Below, piece by piece: positions 8,351 to 18,113 of a DNA stretch of 64,000 bases. This stretch comes from CAYQQJ01 sp964419935 (lineage in GTDB: Bacteria; Pseudomonadota; Gammaproteobacteria; Pseudomonadales; Cellvibrionaceae): NCBI GenBank assembly GCA_964419935.1, contig CAYQQJ010000005.1, positions 1 through 64,000 of the forward strand. Direction: 5' to 3'. The position numbers were made by a program, and so were the translations under genes. How positions within the stretch are numbered: position 1 is the first letter of the stretch; each line of letters opens with the position of its first letter. Under the pieces are notes generated by a model that did no database searches, was not told where the DNA came from, and was given only the letters and a program-made list of their open reading frames with translations.

Positions 8351-10584
8351 GTCTCCATATAACTTTCGATGAGATCCTTATCGGCGGTATCGGTGACGCC
8401 GTCGTAGTTGACGTCGTACCAGCTGGAATAGCCGCCACCTTGGTCGGGGTCTGCCCAGTAAGCCCACTCATCCAGGTCCTGCTGGTTTACAAGCAGGTCG
8501 CCGTTCCCATCACCCGGGCAATCCGTATTGCGGTTCAGCAGGCTTTCCAACTCGGTGACCAATGCGTAGTAGCTTGCCTGCTGCTCTGCGGTCAGCTCGT
8601 CTGCTGTTGCATTCGCGAGCAGGTTGTCAGCTTCCCTGTCGAGTTTCAGCTCCGCAGGGTCGGTGCTCTCATTGATTTCATAGAACTCTTCACTCGGGAC
8701 CAGAGTATTCGTAGCGCAGTCCTGCCGACTGAAGCGCACTAGTTTGAAGTGTTCATCACGCACTGCGCTCTGGTGATGGGGGAACAAGTCCACGGGCTCT
8801 TCGCCTAGAGATACCAGGTGAGTATTGACCGCGCAGCAGGAGGCGAACCCGTCCGGGTTGATCTCATTGCCGGGGCCGTACCAGACGCCGCTCTGATCGT
8901 CGCACACCTGCTCCTGTGGAAAAATTTGAACGCATAGGTTGGCTCCGGGAATCACACAGGGTGGCGAGGCTTCTACGGCGATGTTGGTACCCAGCTCCGT
9001 GAAATTGGTGGTGCGAATGCTCTCGTGGCCGGGCTCGGTCAGGTACGGCATAACCGGCTGGGCGTCCAGTTCCAGGGATTCTGGCAGGCTGCTTTCGTCG
9101 ATGCCGGCAATTTCACGGAACAGGCTGTACAGGTCGGTACTGTTGACCATATGGGGTACATCCCGGTCCGGCGTGTTGACCACAGGACCGGCGACTATTA
9201 AAGGCACCCAGATACCACTTTGGTAGAGAGTTCCCTTGGCGCGCAATGGATCAAATGGCAGTTTGACTGATGGCATATAAGTACCATTGTCAGAGGTGAA
9301 TACCACCACGGTATTGCTTTCCGGGTTGTACTCCAAGGTGCCATCATCCAGCCGCAGGGCGACTCCGGTTTCCACCAGCAACCGGCCGATTTCATGGTCC
9401 ACGGCTTCCAGCATGTGCTGGGCCACTATGCGCTGCTGTGCGAAGTCCGCAAGGTCAGTTGGGTCCACAATGCCCAGCTCGGCGAGCCGGTCCGCTGCAG
9501 GGCTACCGCAGCCGAGCAAACTGAGCTCGGCGTCCGGGTGTGGCAAGAGTGCCGCCGGTGGTGGTTGCAGCGGCGCATGCAGCGCCGAATAACCCAGGCT
9601 CAGCATCCAGGGTGTGCCGGGCTGCGCGTCCTCGGTTTGATTGATCCACTCAATGGCGCGGTTGGTTTCCAGCGTAGTGCGATAACCGCGGGCTCGCGGG
9701 TCTGAAGCCAGAACAGTTTCGTTGGTGCCATCTGCATAGTTAAATTTCCACTCACCGGTGTAGTAGCCGTTTTGATTGTCGAAATTCAATTCCGCGCGGC
9801 GCTCTTCGCTGTACTCAGTGGCCGCGGGGTCAAAGATACCGCCGAGCTCCACGCAGGTTCGCCCCGGGGTGGGATAAACGTCCGGGTCGTCCATCAGCTG
9901 ATGCTCGCCATCGGCCAGATAGCAGATGCCGTGGTCAACACCAACCGTATTGTCGGCGGTGGTGTTGGGCACGAAGCCGCATTGATAAGTACCTTCCGGC
10001 GCTACACCGCCCCCGGTGGTATCGATCGGATAAGGGGCGCCATCCAGGTAACCCGCAAAATAATCCCAGCCCAACTCACGCATGGCGTCGTCGCCCAGGG
10101 GATGGTTGTCGGGATTGATATCAGAGCCGGTGAGGTGCATCTTGCCGATCAGTGCGCTGACGTAGCCGGCCTCCTCCTTGAGCAGTTTGGGAATGGTCAG
10201 GGCGTAGGGCGACACCTGGGAATTGGCCAGGTCGTTGGAGACGATGGCGTTGCGTACACCATTACTTGACGGATAACGCCCATCGAAAAAGGTGGTACGG
10301 GTAGGCGAGCAGGTAGGCATGGTCCAAACGTTGCGAAAGCGCACGCCGGCGTCGGCTAAGGCATTGATGCTGTCGGTTTGCGCTGGCACCGCTCCGCCGT
10401 AACCGAAAGTTTCAAATTGGTCCACACCGGCATCGTCCACCACAATAAATAGAATATTGGGCGGCGTCTGTTCACTCGGCGGCGGATCGTCCACAGTTTT
10501 ACCACTATCGGAGTCGGAGCCCAGTTTACAACCGTTAATTGCCAGCAGGCACAGGGCGGCCAATGTTATCCAACGAATGTTCAT
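8338..10584 (-). CDS. Lipoprotein type I sulfatase with dockerin-like C-terminus (sulfatase 1)
   Basis: Predicted sulfate-ester hydrolase of the alkaline-phosphatase superfamily, 748 residues. The lipobox LAINGC puts the lipidated Cys at 19. NILFIVVDDAG begins the catalytic domain and supplies metal ligands. Cys92 in CSPTR is the formylglycine site of Cys-type sulfatases, so a formylglycine-generating enzyme is needed and is not in this window. TSDNGTY is a further family motif. The last 60 residues contain two Asp/Asn calcium loops (DGNGDLLVNQQD and DVNYDGVTDTAD), the layout of a dockerin. GAGGAATT precedes the ATG. It lies in tandem with a second sulfatase, beside a polysaccharide-lyase-like gene, so sulfated glycans are the likely substrate. 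Confidence 0.9.
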   Translation of the reverse strand: MNIRWITLAALCLLAINGCKLGSDSDSGKTVDDPPPSEQTPPNILFIVVDDAGVDQFETFGYGGAVPAQTDSINALADAGVRFRNVWTMPTCSPTRTTFFDGRYPSSNGVRNAIVSNDLANSQVSPYALTIPKLLKEEAGYVSALIGKMHLTGSDINPDNHPLGDDAMRELGWDYFAGYLDGAPYPIDTTGGGVAPEGTYQCGFVPNTTADNTVGVDHGICYLADGEHQLMDDPDVYPTPGRTCVELGGIFDPAATEYSEERRAELNFDNQNGYYTGEWKFNYADGTNETVLASDPRARGYRTTLETNRAIEWINQTEDAQPGTPWMLSLGYSALHAPLQPPPAALLPHPDAELSLLGCGSPAADRLAELGIVDPTDLADFAQQRIVAQHMLEAVDHEIGRLLVETGVALRLDDGTLEYNPESNTVVVFTSDNGTYMPSVKLPFDPLRAKGTLYQSGIWVPLIVAGPVVNTPDRDVPHMVNSTDLYSLFREIAGIDESSLPESLELDAQPVMPYLTEPGHESIRTTNFTELGTNIAVEASPPCVIPGANLCVQIFPQEQVCDDQSGVWYGPGNEINPDGFASCCAVNTHLVSLGEEPVDLFPHHQSAVRDEHFKLVRFSRQDCATNTLVPSEEFYEINESTDPAELKLDREADNLLANATADELTAEQQASYYALVTELESLLNRNTDCPGDGNGDLLVNQQDLDEWAYWADPDQGGGYSSWYDVNYDGVTDTADKDLIESYMETDCR

Positions 10585-10599
10585 GCGGAATTCCTCTAT

Positions 10600-10722
10600 T
10601 GTTATTGGTGATTCGGTGAATAGTTATTGGTGATCAAAAACGGTAAACGGTGAATAGAAAATGGTGAATGGAAAAATCAAAACCCAAAACCCATCCGTTT
10701 ACCGTTCACCATTTACTAAACC
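10600..10722. repeat. GGTGAATRG-type degenerate repeat island between the sulfatase genes
   Basis: The gap is made of variants of a short unit (GGTGATTC, GGTGAATAG, GGTGATC, GGTAAAC, GGTGAATGG). Near its end is a complementary stretch (CCGTTTACCGTTCACC), so the RNA could fold into an imperfect stem. Similar units flank the repeat island at 42573-42690. The function is unknown; it may be a transcript-stabilising or attenuating stem. Confidence 0.6.
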
Positions 10723-10723
10723 A

Positions 10724-12961
10724 TCACTGACAATCCTGTCCCAGTTGCTCTTCTATGATGCTTTTGTCAGCGGCATTTGTCTGGCCGTCATAGTTGACGT
10801 CGTACCAGCTTGATCCTGTCCACTCGCTGGCTATCAGCGCCTCGAAGTTGTCCAGGTCCGTCTGGTCCACGCGGCCATCGTTGTTGCCGTCGCCGGGACA
10901 GCCGGGTTTGGACGCCAGAATGGCTGCCAGTTCGGTGTTGAGTTCGTCATAGTTTTGCCGTTGCTCTTCGCTCAGGGCGTTGACGCCCTCCCCGCCAGCT
11001 CCGGCCAGCAGATCATCGTCTTCCTTGTCCAACTTCGGCGGCTGATTTTGGTCGACTTGGTAGAATTCGATGTCGTACACGTCCTTGCTGTTATCGTTGA
11101 GGATGTCGTAGTCCAGGGCATGGTTTTGTACCAGTTTGTAGTTCGCGTTGCGGATCGCGCGGTAGCTGGTCGCGCCCATATCCAGGCGATTGCTGTCATA
11201 GGCATCAGAGTCGTGCTGGTAGATAGCCTGGTTAACCTGCCAGCACTGCTCCAATTCGCCGCTGTAGTACTCGCTGACGACACTCGGATCATCGGCGCCT
11301 TTGCCCCACCAGACGCCGCCGTTGTCTTCACATACGGTCTTGTTTACCGGCGTGTGCGAGCACATGGTACTGATCACGCAGGGGCCGTTGCGGCCGCCAT
11401 TGAGTTGAATGTTCAGGTCACCCTGGGCGAAGTTGTAATCGCGCAGGGCCGGCTGCTCGGGGTTGACCAGGTACGGCAGCATATCCACACCGTCGGTACC
11501 GGCGGGTACGAGCTCGTCCACATTCAGCCCCGCAACTTCGCCAAACAGATGGAAAACATCGGTGGCGTTGACCATTTCCTCCACGTCACGATCGGGTGAT
11601 TGGATCATCGGGCCGGCAACAATCAGCGGTACCCAAATGCCGGTCTGATAGGCAGTACCCTTGGCGCGCCCAATATCGAATGGGGCTTTCACTGTCGGGC
11701 CGAAGGAGCCGTTATCGCCGACGATGACGACCAGGGTATTGCTCTCTGGCTGATAGACGAGTTGCCCATCTTCATTGCGCTCGGCAATACCCGTATCCAC
11801 CAGCAGCCGGCCCAGTTCCTCGTCCATGGCCTCGATCATTGCATCGGTGAGCAGGCGCTGATTGGCGAGAGTTGCCGGGATGATGCGGCAGTTGGGACCC
11901 ATAGCTTGGGTATTGTTGGACGGCAACAAAGCAGCCGGTGGGGTTTGCAGCGGTGTGTGCGCGGCACTGAAGCTGAGGGTCGCCATCCAGGGTTTGCTGT
12001 CATCGCGCAGGTTGTTGACGTTGTTGATCCAGTCCCGCGCTGCCTCGGCCTCGATGGTGGAGCGATAACCTCGCCCGCGCGGGTCGGTGAGAGGCACTTC
12101 CTCTACGCTGCCTGTGCTGTTTATCGCACTGTTTATCACTAATGGCGATACGTAGTGAGCGTTCTCACGTTCGAAATTCAGATACTCCGGTGGCGTCGTC
12201 TGGCAGCTTTCATGAGGCACCAGAATGCCGCCCAAGGTCAGGCATTGCAGGCCGGCGGAGTCGCCGACTGGATCCGTCTCCAGCGCTGAGCAGCTGACGC
12301 TGTCGGGGCCTTCGGGCACATAACAGGCACCGTGGGCCGCGCCATTCACAGGGTCGTCACTTAACGCGGGCACATAACCGCAGGAATACACGCCCTCTTC
12401 CGCGATGCCACCGGCGGTGGTGTCGATTGATGCGGGCAAGCCGCCGGTCCATCCGTAGAAGTAGTCCCAGCCCAGCGCGCCCGGCGTGCCGTTGCCCGCT
12501 GGGTTGTGCTCCGGCCCGGCCAGGTGGAATTTGCCGAACATGGCGCTTTGGTAGCCTGCTTCTTTCAGCAGTTTTGGTGTAGTGATTTCGTAGGGAGACA
12601 ACTGTGAGTTGGCCAGATCATTGGGACCGAGCGCCTGATTCAGGTTGGTGCGCAACGGAAAGCGCCCTGCCAGTAACGCGGCGCGACCCGGTGAGCATTC
12701 CGGCATGGACCAGGTATTGCGAAAACGCACGCCGGAGCCGGCAATGGCGTCGATGTTCGGCATACTCGCCGGATGCACACCGCCATAGCCCATGGAGGGC
12801 ATCTGATCCACGCCGACATCGTCCATGATGACAAACAGGATGTTGGGCAGTGGTTCCGGTTCGCTACCTGCCCCCGAACTGGAATCGGAGTCGGAATCGG
12901 AGCCGCAGCCACTCAGTGCCAAGAGGCACAGGCTGACCAGAACTGTGATGCTGATTTTCAT
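10724..12961 (-). CDS. Lipoprotein type I sulfatase with dockerin-like C-terminus (sulfatase 2)
   Basis: Paralogue of the downstream sulfatase, 745 residues, with the same plan. Lipobox LALSGC (Cys19) is followed by a Ser/Asp-rich tether. NILFVIMDDVG opens the catalytic domain. Cys89 in CSPGR is the formylglycine site, and GDNGSFG matches the DNG motif. Two calcium loops at the C-terminus (DGNNDGRVDQTD, DVNYDGQTNAAD) are followed by a terminal Cys-Gln. The ribosome site GAGGGAAC precedes the ATG. The two proteins share architecture but differ clearly in sequence, which suggests an old duplication with different substrate positions or linkages. Regulation by the adjacent NarX/NarL-type pair is plausible by position. 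Confidence 0.9.
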   Translation of the reverse strand: MKISITVLVSLCLLALSGCGSDSDSDSSSGAGSEPEPLPNILFVIMDDVGVDQMPSMGYGGVHPASMPNIDAIAGSGVRFRNTWSMPECSPGRAALLAGRFPLRTNLNQALGPNDLANSQLSPYEITTPKLLKEAGYQSAMFGKFHLAGPEHNPAGNGTPGALGWDYFYGWTGGLPASIDTTAGGIAEEGVYSCGYVPALSDDPVNGAAHGACYVPEGPDSVSCSALETDPVGDSAGLQCLTLGGILVPHESCQTTPPEYLNFERENAHYVSPLVINSAINSTGSVEEVPLTDPRGRGYRSTIEAEAARDWINNVNNLRDDSKPWMATLSFSAAHTPLQTPPAALLPSNNTQAMGPNCRIIPATLANQRLLTDAMIEAMDEELGRLLVDTGIAERNEDGQLVYQPESNTLVVIVGDNGSFGPTVKAPFDIGRAKGTAYQTGIWVPLIVAGPMIQSPDRDVEEMVNATDVFHLFGEVAGLNVDELVPAGTDGVDMLPYLVNPEQPALRDYNFAQGDLNIQLNGGRNGPCVISTMCSHTPVNKTVCEDNGGVWWGKGADDPSVVSEYYSGELEQCWQVNQAIYQHDSDAYDSNRLDMGATSYRAIRNANYKLVQNHALDYDILNDNSKDVYDIEFYQVDQNQPPKLDKEDDDLLAGAGGEGVNALSEEQRQNYDELNTELAAILASKPGCPGDGNNDGRVDQTDLDNFEALIASEWTGSSWYDVNYDGQTNAADKSIIEEQLGQDCQ

Positions 12962-13022
12962 TTCTGTTCCCTCGTTCTTATAGAGTGCAGGCTGGTGAGA
13001 GACCCAGCCTGCGTTTTGGGTA

Positions 13023-14882
13023 TCAGGGCCGGGATGATACGTCCGGCAGTTGCAAGGGCAATCCCAGGGTCAACCGGGTCCCCTGCTCCAACGGCATGAT
13101 TTCCACAGTGCCGTTCAACTGATTCATACGACGGCGCATATTGTTAAGCCCGTTGCCATTGCGGCTCGGGTTGTGGGGAAAAGGTTGGCCGTCATTTTCC
13201 ACGCTGATAACGGCCCGTTCGTGCGCATTTCCATCCCCGTTTTCGCCTTTGTTGCCACGCACCACAATTCTGGAGGCCCGGCCGTGTTTGACCGCGTTGG
13301 TGATGGCCTCCTGCAGAATACGCAGTATGCTCAAGGCGTGAGTCGGCGTGACACCGGCAATCTCCGGCAATTGTGCGATTGACCAGTCCAGCTCGATATT
13401 CAACCGCTTGAGTTGGCGTTCCAGACGCTCGCGCAGGCTGGACAGGGCCAGGGGTAATTCGTTATCAGTGATATCCAGGGAGTGGATAACCAGTCGCAAA
13501 TCATCCAGCGCCTCCCGCGCAGTGCGTTCGATGGATGCCGCCTGCTCCTGTTCGGACAGTGCAATGATGGATACCAGATGACCCGAAAGGCCATCGTGAA
13601 GGTCACGGGTCAAACGTTGACGCTCCTCGCCACGTACCCGCTGGGCCGCTTCACGCCTTTCTTCCTCGTACAGACGCTCCAATTCATGCTCTCGTTCGGC
13701 CAGGCGCTGTGTGAGGTAGGCATTCACGTCGTCCAGCGTACTTAAACTGATGCCGAGCCGTCGCATCAGGATCATGGCAAAGCCAATCAGCAGCAACGGG
13801 CGGTAGTAGACCGAGAGAAATAGCGGACCGTCCAGCAGTGACAGAACCATGGCGAAATCATGAATACCGGCAATAACAGCCATTAACATGGGCAGTAACA
13901 ACAACCAGGCTTCCTTGAGGTGGTGCCGCATTGCTGCCCAACCAAGAATAACCAGGCTGACCAGCAAACCGAGAATGTTGGTTGGTGCGCTGACCAATAC
14001 CACGCCCAGTTTTGGCGGCAGCACCCCGCTGAGCGCCAGCAGAACACTGCTGGCAGGCAGTGCGAATGCGAGCCATTGCAACCAGCGCGGAGGCGGACGT
14101 CCGGCAATCAGCAGCACCACAACCACCATGGCGATGGCGGCGGCGGAACCTGTCATGGAAAAGTAAGGCATGAGGGTAACGAGCTGCGGTATCAGGTCCT
14201 GAGCCATACCGAGATAGGTAACCATGGACAGCAACAGCGTTACGGCCAACCAGCCGAACAGGGGGTCTTGGGGTCGGTACAGCCAAACCATGAGGACCAC
14301 CAGAGCAATCAGTAACTGCCCCGCCGGAACCATCAGTTTCAGGTATTCCAGAACGAACACCCGCAAACGGTAGTGGCTGCTTAATTGGTCCGCACTACCG
14401 ACGTAGAGCGGTGACAGGTAAGCAGGAATAAGACCCACCGATTGCAAGCGCAGGTCGATAACATTCTGCCCATCGTTCACCAGTGTTTCGGGCAAGGGAA
14501 TCATTGCCGGAACGCCGGAGGCGAGGCCCACCATAACGGTTCGATTTTGGGTGTCGTCAATAGGCGTACCATTGAGCGTGATCATGGCTCGTTGGCTGAG
14601 TAACGGGATGAAAAGGTATTTCGGTGTGGCAGTGTCAGAAGCCGGGTATGAGTCTATATCAGAGCCAAAGTCAGAATCGAACTCGAACCGGTAATGCCCC
14701 CAACTGCCCGGCGTTTGGCGAGCCATCGGCAGTGTTATCGCCCGTTCGCCCTTATCAGTAATTTGTAACGCCGACGTAATCGCATGTGCGCCCTCAGGCT
14801 TGGGCAAGGTCAGCCATACCGGCACGCTGGCCAAAATGAAAATAGCGCCCCACAGGACTGCAAAGCCCAGTCGGCGGTTCAC
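13023..14882 (-). CDS. NarX/DegS-type sensor histidine kinase with multi-TM sensor
   Basis: A protein of 619 residues. The N-terminus has a TM anchor (about 8-25), an extracytoplasmic domain (about 30-185) and about seven further TM segments (about 190-390), an architecture like 7TMR-DISM receptors. A coiled coil (AEREHELERLYEEERREAA) leads into a HisKA_3 box RQRLTRDLHDGLSGHL with the phospho-acceptor His. The HATPase has ILQEAITNAVKHG and GNGLNNMRRRM. The start GTG overlaps the stop of the regulator gene (GTGA). The family pairs with NarL-type regulators, as here. The sensor region suggests a small extracellular ligand, possibly a sugar given the neighbours; that is inference. Confidence 0.88.
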   Translation of the reverse strand: MNRRLGFAVLWGAIFILASVPVWLTLPKPEGAHAITSALQITDKGERAITLPMARQTPGSWGHYRFEFDSDFGSDIDSYPASDTATPKYLFIPLLSQRAMITLNGTPIDDTQNRTVMVGLASGVPAMIPLPETLVNDGQNVIDLRLQSVGLIPAYLSPLYVGSADQLSSHYRLRVFVLEYLKLMVPAGQLLIALVVLMVWLYRPQDPLFGWLAVTLLLSMVTYLGMAQDLIPQLVTLMPYFSMTGSAAAIAMVVVVLLIAGRPPPRWLQWLAFALPASSVLLALSGVLPPKLGVVLVSAPTNILGLLVSLVILGWAAMRHHLKEAWLLLLPMLMAVIAGIHDFAMVLSLLDGPLFLSVYYRPLLLIGFAMILMRRLGISLSTLDDVNAYLTQRLAEREHELERLYEEERREAAQRVRGEERQRLTRDLHDGLSGHLVSIIALSEQEQAASIERTAREALDDLRLVIHSLDITDNELPLALSSLRERLERQLKRLNIELDWSIAQLPEIAGVTPTHALSILRILQEAITNAVKHGRASRIVVRGNKGENGDGNAHERAVISVENDGQPFPHNPSRNGNGLNNMRRRMNQLNGTVEIMPLEQGTRLTLGLPLQLPDVSSRP

Positions 14883-15550
14883 AGGCGAAGCAACCCGCGC
14901 TTCTGAGCTTCATAAACCGCTTCCGAGCGATTGTTGGCGGCGAGCTTGCGGTAAATATTCTTGATATGCACTGGCACGGTTTGGCGAGAGATGCCCAGCC
15001 ATTCACCCAGTTCGGCGTAAGTGAATCCTTTTGCGATGCCACGCAGAATTTCGCTTTCCCGAGGCGTGAGTGCAGGCCCTGGATTGTGTGGCTCCGGCGC
15101 ACTCATACGCCGCACCAGAACCCGCGCAATGGATGAGGAGATTGGAGAGCGCCCGGCTCGCAGCTCCTCAATGGCTTCCGCCAGTTCGAATGAGTCCGCA
15201 TCCTTGAGCAAATAACCCACGGCGCCGGCTTCAATGGCCTGCAACACGGTTTCGTCATCCGCCAGTACAGAGATGACCATGGCATCCGCATTCGGATAGA
15301 GCGCGCGCAGCAGGCGGATTGCCTCAATACCATTTCCATCCGGTAGATTGAGGTCGGTCATCAGCAGGTCAACTGGCTGCTCTTGCAGTGCCTGTAGCGC
15401 CTCGCCCAAGGTTGCGCAGGCGGCCACCACGTCCCCGCCGGCCCAGGCGTCCAGTATACGCACAAAGCGTTCGCGCAGAGGCGCATCATCCTCCAGCAGG
15501 AGAATGCGGATGCTTGCGCTGGGGGAGTTTGCTGTATCGGCGTTTGACAT
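14879..15550 (-). CDS. NarL/FixJ-family response regulator
   Basis: A 223-residue regulator with a receiver (IRILLLEDDAPLRER; phospho-Asp in LLMTDLNLPDGNG; Lys in YLLKDADS) and a LuxR-type helix-turn-helix (LTPRESEILRGIAKGFTYAELGEWLGISRQTVPVHIKNIYRKL). The frame is open to 15619, but the upstream part encodes no domain, so ATG 15550 (MSNADTANS) is preferred. It is followed directly by its kinase gene with overlapping codons. By position it may control the sulfatase and lyase genes on the same strand; no operator was recognised. Confidence 0.9.
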   Translation of the reverse strand: MSNADTANSPSASIRILLLEDDAPLRERFVRILDAWAGGDVVAACATLGEALQALQEQPVDLLMTDLNLPDGNGIEAIRLLRALYPNADAMVISVLADDETVLQAIEAGAVGYLLKDADSFELAEAIEELRAGRSPISSSIARVLVRRMSAPEPHNPGPALTPRESEILRGIAKGFTYAELGEWLGISRQTVPVHIKNIYRKLAANNRSEAVYEAQKRGLLRL

Positions 15551-15675
15551 GAGTTCACTGGCTTGTTTCGTAGTTACTACTGTGCCTGTTCCCGATAGTA
15601 ACCGGTATACCCTGTTCATGGTATATCGCGATGCTGGGCTCGATCAGCTTGATAGCGGTCCTGAACTGGGGTTCC

Positions 15676-16443
15676 CTATAGTTCCGCGGATTTCCGGCCA
15701 CTACAGTGAATGCTTTTTTCTAATGCCGAGTCCGCAAGCACTGAGCGAAGATCTCTGCCGTGGCGCACTCTGTCCACCAACAGGGTTTCGATCACAGGCT
15801 GGCGACTGCGTAACAAGCCAATTTGGGTGAACATGTTTTCATCTGCACTGTACAGGGTTTTGAAATGGTGTTTGCCCATGTGGCGGCCGTCAAGCCACAC
15901 CTGTGCAAAGCCCTGCCTTGGATTTGTGGACCAATGAATATGAATGACTACGTCGCGCCAAATGCCTGGCCTGGCGAATTTTTCCGCCGTCCAGAAAGGC
16001 GCCTTTTGATCACTTGCCTGGAAACTGAAATCGGTGCCGGTGATGTTGAATCGCAGCATTTGCCGGTAGCTTTTCCCTGATTCCCAATAACCGATCTCAT
16101 GTTTGGTGTCTGTCAGCGCCTGCTTAAGATAAAAGCTCCAGCCAAAGAAGGTGTCCTTGTTCTCACCAACAACTCCGGGCGCAGGCGTGTAGCTGAATTC
16201 CGCCCGATTCAGGTTTTCGTTTCCATTCCACAACATTTCCGGCTCGCCGGTCAGAGTCACACGGCCGGCATAGTTGCCGTCATACACGCATTCGTCCTGC
16301 ACGGATAACCCCTGCGGATTCAACAGGTGAGTCCAGCCGGACAAGTCGCCACTTTCAAAGCTCTCCTGCCATATCAAATCAGTGTTGGTGGCGCAACCGG
16401 TCGTCATGAGCCAAGGCAGAACAAGCCAAAATTTAGTTTTCAT
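15676..16443 (-). CDS. Polysaccharide-lyase-like lipoprotein
   Basis: A protein of 255 residues with a short signal peptide and lipobox MTTGC (Cys17). The body reads as a jelly-roll of the heparin-lyase-I-like superfamily (Pfam Polysacc_lyase): an opening WQESFESGDLSGWTH, a central ENKDTFFGWSFYL, and DVVIHIHWS followed by GFAQVWLDGRHMG, which is the typical last sheet. Such enzymes cleave uronate-containing polysaccharides by beta-elimination. It lies beside two sulfatases and a sensor/regulator pair, consistent with sulfated or uronic-acid-rich glycan breakdown. The upstream ribosome site is weak. Substrate and family number (PL13, PL20 or related) cannot be fixed by eye. Confidence 0.7.
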   Translation of the reverse strand: MKTKFWLVLPWLMTTGCATNTDLIWQESFESGDLSGWTHLLNPQGLSVQDECVYDGNYAGRVTLTGEPEMLWNGNENLNRAEFSYTPAPGVVGENKDTFFGWSFYLKQALTDTKHEIGYWESGKSYRQMLRFNITGTDFSFQASDQKAPFWTAEKFARPGIWRDVVIHIHWSTNPRQGFAQVWLDGRHMGKHHFKTLYSADENMFTQIGLLRSRQPVIETLLVDRVRHGRDLRSVLADSALEKSIHCSGRKSAEL

Positions 16444-16549
16444 AGCAATGTCGCTTTATTCTTGTTTTTTTACTTTACGTTACTTTATTTTTAATTCCGG
16501 TAAATCCGGTACTTTCGGTGAAGAGGCCATAGCTGTCAAGCTAGCTCCG

Positions 16550-18105
16550 AACAAGATGCAGGTCATGATCGACGGACGCTCCATCTATACGCCGCTTTTC
16601 ATTCTGGGACGCTCAGGACGCGATGCTGCTGGATCTGGACCGTATTGAAGTGGTTAGCGGCCCGGGTGGCACCTTATGGGGCGCAAACGCGGTGAATGGC
16701 GTGATCAACGTGATCACCCGCTCGGCCGAACACACTCAGGGCGGGCTGGTTTCCCTCACAAGCGGTACCGATGGCCAGCGTGCCGCAGGGCGTTACGGCA
16801 GTGATATTGCTCGCGGCCATTACCGGGTGTATGGCTCGTATCACCAGTTGGACGACGTTGCGCTGGCCACAGGCGGAGCCAGCCAAACCGGCGCTGAAAC
16901 GGCTCAAGTCGGTTTCCGCACCGATTGTCAGGTGTACTTGGGGCTGACGCTTTAACTGTGCAGGGCGATGCATACAACGGCAAGCTGGAACAGCCCAACA
17001 CTGACGTTCTCATTCGCGGCGGAAACCTGTTAATGAATAGCAAGTGGACCCTGGAGGCGGGTTCGGAGATTTCATTACAAGCTTATCTGGATCACCGAAT
17101 TCGGGACATGCCTACGCGGCTAGCGCAGGAGCTGACTATCGCGGACCTGGAGCTGCAGCACCAACTCACTGTCGGTGCGCGCCATAAAATTGTTTGGGGC
17201 GGTGGATACCGGTACGCTGGGGATCGGGTTGAGAACCGGGAAGTGGTGGCCTTCTTGCCGGCCGACGTGAACCAGCAGTGGCGTAACATCTTTGCGCAGG
17301 ATGAAATCCGGCTAACGGATTCCCTGAAAGCCACCTTTGGAGTTAAGCTCGAAGATAACCCATACAGCGGCTGGGAAAGTATGCCGAGCGCCCAATTGGC
17401 CTGGAGCATCAACGACGGCAATATGCTATGGACCAGCGCCTCTCGGGTGGTGCGTTCCCCGGCCCGGATCGACGTGGACTATTACTTACCGGGCGCACCG
17501 CCCTATATACTGGCCGGCGGCCCTGAGTTCGAAGCGGAAATTGCCGATGTTTACGAGATTGGCCACCGCCGCCTGATTGGCGATGTGTCTTATTCGGCAA
17601 CTGCTTTCTATAGCGACTATGACAACCTCCGTACCCTCGAGCTGCAAGACAACAATTCCCTGCAGTTCGAAAACAACGCCTCTGCCAATACCTATGGCGT
17701 GGAGCTCTGGGGTAGCTGGCAGGCGCTGTCGCAACTGCGGTTACACTCGGGACTGGTATTACAGAACATCGATAAGCAGGCAGACCCCGGCACCCAGGAC
17801 ATCAGCCCGGGAACCGCCGTGGGAATCAGCGACCCGGACATCTATGGGCAATTCCGCGTAACCTATGATTTCAACGCCGACCTGAGTCTCACCAGTACGC
17901 TACGCCACGTCGGCGAGATTGAAATGATGTCACTGCCCTCCTACACCGAACTGGATCTCAATATAACCTGGCGTGCACGTCCACAGTTGGAAGTGGCCGT
18001 ATCCGGCGAGAATCTGCTCAACAATGCTCCAGCGAACTCGGTCTTCCCCATGAACGAAACCGTCTGGAGCGCGGGTTGTTTCTCCGGTTGGTTTGGGGAC
18101 GGTAG
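16550..18105 (+). pseudogene. TonB-dependent receptor, decayed by N-terminal loss and three frameshifts
   Basis: The plug domain begins abruptly at NKMQVMIDGRSIYTPLF, then changes frame near 16600 to FWDAQDAMLLDLDRIEVVSG and GTLWGANAVNGVINVITR. A second shift near 16925 leads from GFRTD into the barrel (ADALTVQGDAYNGKLEQP to SGENLLNN). A third near 18055 restores the expected barrel end, ERGLFLRLVWGR with stop TAG at 18103-18105. The signal peptide, TonB box and about 100 residues of plug are missing. The family transports large ligands across the outer membrane. Its position beside the lyase gene suggests a former glycan or cofactor receptor. If the sequence is correct, it is non-functional. 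Confidence 0.85.
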
Positions 18106-18113
18106 CCAGATCC

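Noticed and set aside
10600..10722. CRISPR-like array
   Set aside because: Units are 7-9 bases, irregular and without constant spacers, and no cas genes are present.
10955..11599. Plus-strand frame of 214 codons inside sulfatase 2
   Set aside because: Antisense shadow of a gene with clear catalytic and calcium-binding motifs.
8338..12961. Cellulosome-type system suggested by dockerin-like tails
   Set aside because: No cohesin or scaffoldin is present and the enzymes carry lipoboxes, so a cellulosome cannot be claimed; only the tails are reported.
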